DNA of 64,000 nt from Cellulomonas sp. URHD0024 (GTDB lineage Bacteria > Actinomycetota > Actinomycetes > Actinomycetales > Cellulomonadaceae). Below, one piece after another: positions 60,301 to 64,000 of this stretch. The notes beneath the pieces were generated by a model. The model was not told the origin of the DNA and ran no database searches. It was given only the letters and a program-made list of their open reading frames with translations. The number at the start of each line of letters is the position of its first letter. Positions within the stretch are counted from its first letter, which is position 1. The stretch spans positions 118,972 through 182,971 of the forward strand of contig NZ_AUEW01000011.1 in the NCBI RefSeq assembly GCF_000426185.1, in the 5' to 3' direction. Made by a program: the position numbers and the translations under genes.

Positions 60301-61809
60301 GATCCCGAGCACGCCACCCCCGGGCCCCACGACGGGCACGGCAGAAACCGTCGAGTGCGTCGCGACGAGGGTGTCGAGCCGGGCGCTGAGCTCGGCCGAC
60401 TCGCCCGAGTCGGTCCGGTCGACGTGCACGAGCACCCGCCGACCGCCGCGGCCGAGCGTGAGCCGCAGATGGTCCGGGTCGTTCGCGCGCCGTTCCCAGA
60501 GCCGTGGCGACCGCGTCCTGACCCACTCGTCGAGCGTCGTGAGGTCAGGACTCTGGTCGCGGAACGACTCCTTCTGCTCGGCGGCGACCGACGCCAGCCG
60601 CGTCTCGAGCGTGGCGAGCCGCTCGGTGAACTCGGCGGCCGCGTAGCGTCGCCTCGACCGGTCTCCGAGCACGCCGAGCAGCACGGTGCCGAGGCCGACC
60701 GCGGCCCCGACCAGCGCCAGCATCGGGATGTGCGTGACGAAGGCGATCGTGATCCCCCCGAGCGCGGCGAGAGCTCCGGTCCCGATCTGCCACGACACAC
60801 CCCGTCCCCGCATCGACGGCGACTCCGGCACCCGCGGGCCCTTGATCTCCACCACCTCGGGCGGACGCTGGCGGCGGGGCCCGGGACTCACCGCCGGGTT
60901 GGGGACCGGCGGCGGACCGTGCAGCGAACCGGCCCGCGGTTCGGGAAGGTCCGCGACGACGAACAGGTCGCCGCGGCGCGCGCCCGCCTCGGCCCAGCGC
61001 AGGTCGGACCCAGGGTGCATACCGTCCTGCGGTCGGTAGAGGCCCGGCCGGCCGCGGGTCGTCGTGGAACGCGGCTCGTCGTCCAGGTAGGCGTCCAGTG
61101 CGGCGGCCACCTCGCCGACCGTCGCGTCCTCTCCGAGCTCGAGGCGTACGGCGCGCTCGACGGTGCCCCCCTCGCGCCGCGCGCGGATGTCGATGCTGGA
61201 CGCCGACGCGTCCGCGACGCGGACCTCGACCCGCCAGGCGGAACGCCCGAGGGACACCTCGTCCCCGCTCACCAGCCGGTGCGCCCCCGTGATGGTCCGT
61301 CCGTTGACCTGGGTGCCGTTGCGCGATCCGAGGTCCTCGATCATCGCGCCGCCGGAGGACGGGCGCACCACTGCGTGCCGAGCCGACACGCGCGGGTCGG
61401 GCACCGGGACGTCGGCGGGCGCGGCGCGGCCGAGCACGACCTCGTCCACGAGGTCGAGCACTCGGGTGTCGCCCGTCGGTGAGGTCAGGGCGAGTCGAGC
61501 GGCGCCCGTTCCTCCCGCGCTGGCCACCGGCCGGAGCACCAACAACACGGTGGAGCCCAGGGTGATCACGGAACCCGGTGCGGCCAACGCCCGACGGTCC
61601 ACCGGCACACCGTCGACGCTGGTCGGTGCCGTCGGGCTGAGGTGCCACACGACGAGGCCGTCGCCGTGCGGTGCCAACGAGGCGTGGCGCCGGGAGACGC
61701 GCGGGTCGTGCAGGCGGATGTCGACCCCCGCACGCCCGACGCTCAGGTCGCCGTCGACCGTGAGGTGGGTCCCGGTGTCCACGCCTGAGACGACTCTCAC
61801 CTCGAGCAC
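57361..61809 (-). CDS. EssC-like type VII ATPase with two N-terminal FHA domains
   Basis: 1482 residues. FHA1 (about 1-85; SVGRAGVDIRL, RVSRRHAS) and FHA2 (about 105-195; VVLGRAAPADVPV, SRNGTQVNG) precede a Pro-rich link, two membrane helices (about 340-376) and three FtsK/SpoIIIE ATPase domains. Walker A is intact only in domain 1 (GTTGSGKSE, about 740, with VVVIDEFALLV). Domain 2 has GAPRSGRTT (about 1060) and domain 3 GESSTGRST (about 1315), both with Arg for Lys. The FHA-FHA-TM-ATPase order is that of EssC in Bacillota rather than classical EccC. It is the probable motor of a second type VII system. GTG start at 61809. Confidence 0.9.
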   Translation of the reverse strand: MLEVRVVSGVDTGTHLTVDGDLSVGRAGVDIRLHDPRVSRRHASLAPHGDGLVVWHLSPTAPTSVDGVPVDRRALAAPGSVITLGSTVLLVLRPVASAGGTGAARLALTSPTGDTRVLDLVDEVVLGRAAPADVPVPDPRVSARHAVVRPSSGGAMIEDLGSRNGTQVNGRTITGAHRLVSGDEVSLGRSAWRVEVRVADASASSIDIRARREGGTVERAVRLELGEDATVGEVAAALDAYLDDEPRSTTTRGRPGLYRPQDGMHPGSDLRWAEAGARRGDLFVVADLPEPRAGSLHGPPPVPNPAVSPGPRRQRPPEVVEIKGPRVPESPSMRGRGVSWQIGTGALAALGGITIAFVTHIPMLALVGAAVGLGTVLLGVLGDRSRRRYAAAEFTERLATLETRLASVAAEQKESFRDQSPDLTTLDEWVRTRSPRLWERRANDPDHLRLTLGRGGRRVLVHVDRTDSGESAELSARLDTLVATHSTVSAVPVVGPGGGVLGIWGRRGEVQDLVAHLVLEAAVLHAPSALGLQAVGWGEDYGWMRWLPHVVAAPEQALPRTVEECRASLSRLESDLRAGSWSTRRLVILSRSAVPEASDVLRLWTADRGLLVVLADEERDLPAEVDVRLRVADRRADPSGLPDAVGHLAPVAADPARAAGLALALGRFSDPRARTGGRTASTGLLDLAGLPALSRDDVLRSWKDHARQVPTGVLGVDQRSTPVEIDLRADGPHAVVAGTTGSGKSELLASLLASLVAGYPPDRLTLFLIDYKGGATFNRIASLPHVVGLVTDLEADSRLARRAFVALEAEITRRKRLLAAAGCADISAYEELPDRDPLALLVVVIDEFALLVQQQPEVRARLDNVATQGRSLGVHLVLATQSPAGVVTPALRANTNLWLCLRVVNEMESLEIIGSRDGARIPVDAPGRGLVRRGAEETVVEFQTARITRLVQQGRVAASVRPLADERPARARSAATPRGAVRELDRLVEVILEVGAPAAQPLWLAPLPESVTDDDLPAATEPGPTQVLLALADQPALQRRTTWTPDLDAGHLLVTGAPRSGRTTTLLRVATDLAGRAGPDALHVYALDARGGLDPLLALPHTAAVVGVDDRERLDRLLGRLSRTVEERRTYRPANAPRILLLIDDYAMFKEATEDLDDGRGAQVLQSLVGAGRGVGLHLAVATTQPHDLRVVTSAAFGPRLMLRAADRADYAALDVRVGADDLPPAVAGRGLVADGIEVQVVRPHLPAASPTGQVALGGPRPVERMPLDLSRAGLTLRTGGPAAAWTCGVGGPELEPLTLDPVRVGEHVLVLGESSTGRSTALATIAAGAPAETRFAVFAPRTGPLSVMRDDPRCIVFATTPDDVDALLDACESAPAGLVVLVDDAESWPARTSDRTERALRAARDTGLRAFVAARTTDWARSFDGWTRYLGSLRTAIVLGPGAQAGHVLEVRLPAARGTVPPGRGHLVSRGASLELQVLRD

Positions 61810-61923
61810 CCGTCGATCCCGCCCTTCGGCACGGCGTCCCTCGATCGGGGCGCTCCGGAGCGCGGCCGTTGTGACGAACGCGACAAATCAGGATGATACG
61901 GAACAACGGGACATCCGTGACGG

Positions 61924-61951
61924 GTTCAGGACGCCTTCAGGGCGACTTCAG
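61924..61951. promoter_or_regulatory. CTTCAG-type direct repeat, three half-sites, 11-bp period (site 3)
   Basis: GTTCAG (61924-61929), CTTCAG (61935-61940) and CTTCAG (61946-61951), each 11 bp apart, between the divergent EssC-like gene and the esx operon. It could act on either side. On the minus strand TTGTTCC (61906-61900) lies nearby, as at sites 1 and 2. Confidence 0.65.
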
Positions 61952-62022
61952 CCATATGCCATGGGATGGCACTCGTGCGGCGGGATCGTCCCGCTCCGAA
62001 TGAACGAACGGATGTGGTGACG

Positions 62023-62283
62023 ATGGCGATCGCCGGCGATCTCGAGCAGCTGCTGACCCTCCAGCAGACCTTGGCCCGCAACGGGCAGTCCGTGGACGAG
62101 GTCACGACCTCGATCCGCTCGCAGCTGCAGGGCACTCGATGGGAGGGTCCGGCGGCGGACCGCTTCCGTGCGGCGTGGAACGCGGAGTTCGAGACCGCCC
62201 TGCGTCGCCTGCGCGAGGCCCTCGAGGATGCGTCGACGGAGGTCGCACGTCGGCGCGACGCTCTCGCCCAGGCCGGCAGCTGA
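62023..62283 (+). CDS. WXG100 family protein (EsxA-like)
   Basis: 86 residues with WEG at the turn (RWEGPAADRFRAAWNAEF) between helices, the canonical WXG100 pattern. The ATG at 62023 is used; a GTG two codons upstream is possible. First gene of the operon divergent from the EssC-like ATPase and predicted to be its secreted substrate. Confidence 0.92.
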   Translation: MAIAGDLEQLLTLQQTLARNGQSVDEVTTSIRSQLQGTRWEGPAADRFRAAWNAEFETALRRLREALEDASTEVARRRDALAQAGS

Positions 62284-62323
62284 TCCGGCCGGGAGAGCAG
62301 GGACGAGCGGGCGGGAGCGGGCC

Positions 62324-62593
62324 ATGGGTGTCGAACAGGCGGTCGGTGGTGATCCCACAGCGCTGCGAGCTCTGGCGGGATCGCTGAGACGCGACGCCGA
62401 CGTGCTCGCCGACCGCGTCGCTCGGGTCGCGGGCCGGGTCGACCTGATGGTCTATGCCGGACCGGCGGCGGTCGCGTTCCGGCAGCGGATCGCCGACGCG
62501 CGGCAGCAGGCGTTCGAGGCCCAGAGCCGTATGCAGGCGCTCGCCGCGTGGTGCGAGCAACGTGCCGCCCTCGTCGAGGCCGGTGTCCTGTGA
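62324..62593 (+). CDS. WXG100-like protein with YAG instead of WxG
   Basis: 89 residues, two helices joined by VYAGPAAVAFRQRI, in which Tyr replaces the Trp. It is the likely heterodimer partner of the 62023 product. The start ATG at 62324 follows GGGAGCGGG. Its stop overlaps the next GTG. Confidence 0.8.
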   Translation: MGVEQAVGGDPTALRALAGSLRRDADVLADRVARVAGRVDLMVYAGPAAVAFRQRIADARQQAFEAQSRMQALAAWCEQRAALVEAGVL

Positions 62594-63588
62594 GCCGGAG
62601 CGGGTGGGTCACGTTCCGGTCGACCACGGCGCTGGACACCGTGGGCACGGGCGAGGTGACGGTCGTACGGGTCGGACCGCCGAGCGCGGACGGCGTCCGC
62701 GAGGCCGCCGACGCGCACGCCCGGGCTCTCCTGGCCGGTGCCCACACCGTGGCGGACGTGTCGGTCGCGACGGTCGGCGACCACGCCGGTCTCTGTCGTG
62801 AGCTCTCGGGTGACGGGGCCGGCACGGCCTACTACTGGGCGCAGCCGGACGGGATCTTCGTCGCGGTCGGCACCGCGCAGGACTCGTCGCCGATGGCGGC
62901 TCTGCTTGCGGCGGCGCCCGCCTCGGTCGTCCTGACCGTCGACGAGCTCGGGGCGGCCTGCGCCGCGCTCGGGCTCCCGTTGCCGGCGGGCGTCGCTGCC
63001 CCGTGGTGGGCAGACGAGTCGAGCTCGGTGCAGCAACGGGCCGTCTCGGCGGCGCTCGCCTCGCTGGATGTCCGGGGCGTCGCGGTCACCGGGGCGCTCG
63101 CCGCTCGTCTGCGGGCGCTGTCGAGCGCCGACCACGCGGTGTTCCTCACGATCGACGACGCCGATGGTGCGCGGGCCGCGCTGCTCGCCGGGGTCGACGG
63201 GGACTGGGTCGAGCTCGCGCACGCCGGCCCGGGTGCGGTTCGGGTCGCCTCGATCGGGTCCGACGTGGCCGGAGGGCTTCTCGGCGCTCTGCCGCGCGGT
63301 TCGTCGCAGGCGTCCGACGACGTGACGAGAACGACGACCGTCGAGAAGGTGCGTGCCGACCTGGCCGACGGATCGGTCACGGCGCTCGTCTCGGTCCGCG
63401 TCGCCCGGGCCGCCCGAGGTGTTCTCGAGGCCGACGAGGTCACCTGGACGGTCTCGGCACTCGGTGCCACCCACCGGTTGTGGACCGAGGGGACGGAGCT
63501 TCGACAGTCTTCCGTCTCCGCCGCGACGCTCGACGGCGCCCTCGCCGAGCTCACGTCCGACGCACGAACCGACCGGAGGGTGTCATGA
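62590..63588 (+). CDS. type VII-associated protein, possibly EspG-like
   Basis: 332 residues without membrane segments. Alternating helix/strand composition (GWVTFRSTTALDTVGTGEVTVV; HAVFLTIDDADGARAALL; VSVRVARAARGVLEADEVTWTVS). Position directly after the esx pair, size and lack of signal fit EspG chaperones, but I see no diagnostic motif, so this is a guess from context. GTG at 62590 overlaps the preceding stop; its own stop overlaps the next ATG. Confidence 0.55.
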   Translation: MSRSGWVTFRSTTALDTVGTGEVTVVRVGPPSADGVREAADAHARALLAGAHTVADVSVATVGDHAGLCRELSGDGAGTAYYWAQPDGIFVAVGTAQDSSPMAALLAAAPASVVLTVDELGAACAALGLPLPAGVAAPWWADESSSVQQRAVSAALASLDVRGVAVTGALAARLRALSSADHAVFLTIDDADGARAALLAGVDGDWVELAHAGPGAVRVASIGSDVAGGLLGALPRGSSQASDDVTRTTTVEKVRADLADGSVTALVSVRVARAARGVLEADEVTWTVSALGATHRLWTEGTELRQSSVSAATLDGALAELTSDARTDRRVS

Positions 63589-64000
63589 GCTGGATCACGA
63601 TCGACGTCGACGAGGTCGTCGCTGTCTCGCAGCTGGCGTACGACGCCATGCCCGAGGTGGTCGGGGTGCGCGACCGCCTGTACTCCGCCGGTCAGCAGTA
63701 CGGGCTGGGCACCGCCGCGGGCCCCGTCGCGGCCGAGGCGACGGCGATCGCCTCGAGCGTCCGCCGGGTCGCGGAGGCCGTGCTCACCGAGGTGACCGAC
63801 ACGCTGCGGCGCGCGACAGCGCTCCTCGAGGGCGAGCAGACCGCTCAGGTCGCCTGCTGTCTGCAGGGGCCCGGGGCGCAGCTCGCGGTGGGCGGCTCCG
63901 CCGTGATCGGGGGTGGTTCGGTGGTCGGTGGGTCGGGTCAGGGGTGGTCGTTGGAGGGGGGTTCGGCGGTCTCGGACGCGATCATCGGGGGTGGTTCGGT
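63585..64000 (+). CDS. Gly-rich type VII substrate-like protein (C-terminus cut by window end)
   Basis: At least 138 residues, open to the end of the window. Helical N-terminus of 100 residues (MSWITIDVDEVVAVSQLAYD; VRRVAEAVLTEVTDTLRRAT), then Gly/Ser/Val repeats (IGGGSVVGGSGQGWSLEGGS). The layout mirrors the protein at 25261 in the first type VII locus. The repeat-coding DNA contains ATCGGGGGTGGTTCGGT twice (from 63908 and from 63984). Coupled to the upstream gene by ATGA. Confidence 0.7.
   Translation, partial: MSWITIDVDEVVAVSQLAYDAMPEVVGVRDRLYSAGQQYGLGTAAGPVAAEATAIASSVRRVAEAVLTEVTDTLRRATALLEGEQTAQVACCLQGPGAQLAVGGSAVIGGGSVVGGSGQGWSLEGGSAVSDAIIGGGS

Overview
The window is about 72% G+C by eye, with strongly G/C-biased third codon positions. 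It carries WhiB7, mycoredoxin, ANTAR regulators and mycobacterial-type secretion genes. I infer an actinomycete, probably Micrococcales and plausibly Cellulomonas or a close relative; no species-level marker is visible.

Region 1 (1-12.9 kb) is conserved housekeeping: mycoredoxin, UvrD2-like helicase, WhiB7 with its own upstream ORF and attenuator, a ThiF-like protein, a small zinc-ribbon protein, a YgjP-type hydrolase, a DUF2342-type protein, a sugar-epimerase-like protein, a PDZ/Lon-like membrane protease, a PPA1309-type protein and a UPF0182 membrane protein. Much of this gene set sits together in Mycobacterium tuberculosis (Rv3193c to Rv3198A). It ends at an initiator tRNA with its own promoter and terminator.

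Region 2 (12.9-19.6 kb) is accessory in character. It holds a frameshifted HTH gene, a PhzF protein, a stand-alone LigD-type polymerase domain and a large secreted metzincin with Ig-like repeats. Degenerate copies of the hairpin that follows the initiator tRNA are scattered through it.

Region 3 (19.6-36.5 kb) is a type VII (ESX-like) secretion locus. It has a three-domain EccC, two WXG100 proteins, a helical partner, a Gly-rich presumed substrate, two different mycosins, two different EccD proteins, EccB, an RDD-FHA membrane protein and a decayed SseB-like gene. EccE and EccA are not seen.

Region 4 (36.5-49.5 kb) is mixed: an orphan solute-binding lipoprotein, three ANTAR-domain regulators (one PAS-ANTAR-STAS, two GAF-ANTAR), a methyltransferase, several membrane proteins (two genes preceded by the same palindrome), a glycosyltransferase-like membrane protein and a GH3 enzyme.

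Region 5 (49.5-64 kb) is the most unusual. Three proteins share an N-terminal helical domain but end in PASTA repeats, an Ig-like domain or a membrane/PH-like part. They are followed by a Ser/Thr kinase, a VWA protein, a PP2C phosphatase and an EmbR-like SARP-FHA regulator. Next comes a 1482-residue EssC-like ATPase with two N-terminal FHA domains, then WXG100-type genes and a Gly-rich substrate-like gene that runs off the window. CTTCAG-type half-sites with an 11-bp period lie in three promoter regions of this cluster. I infer a second, phosphorylation-controlled type VII system whose promoters may be targets of the EmbR-like protein.
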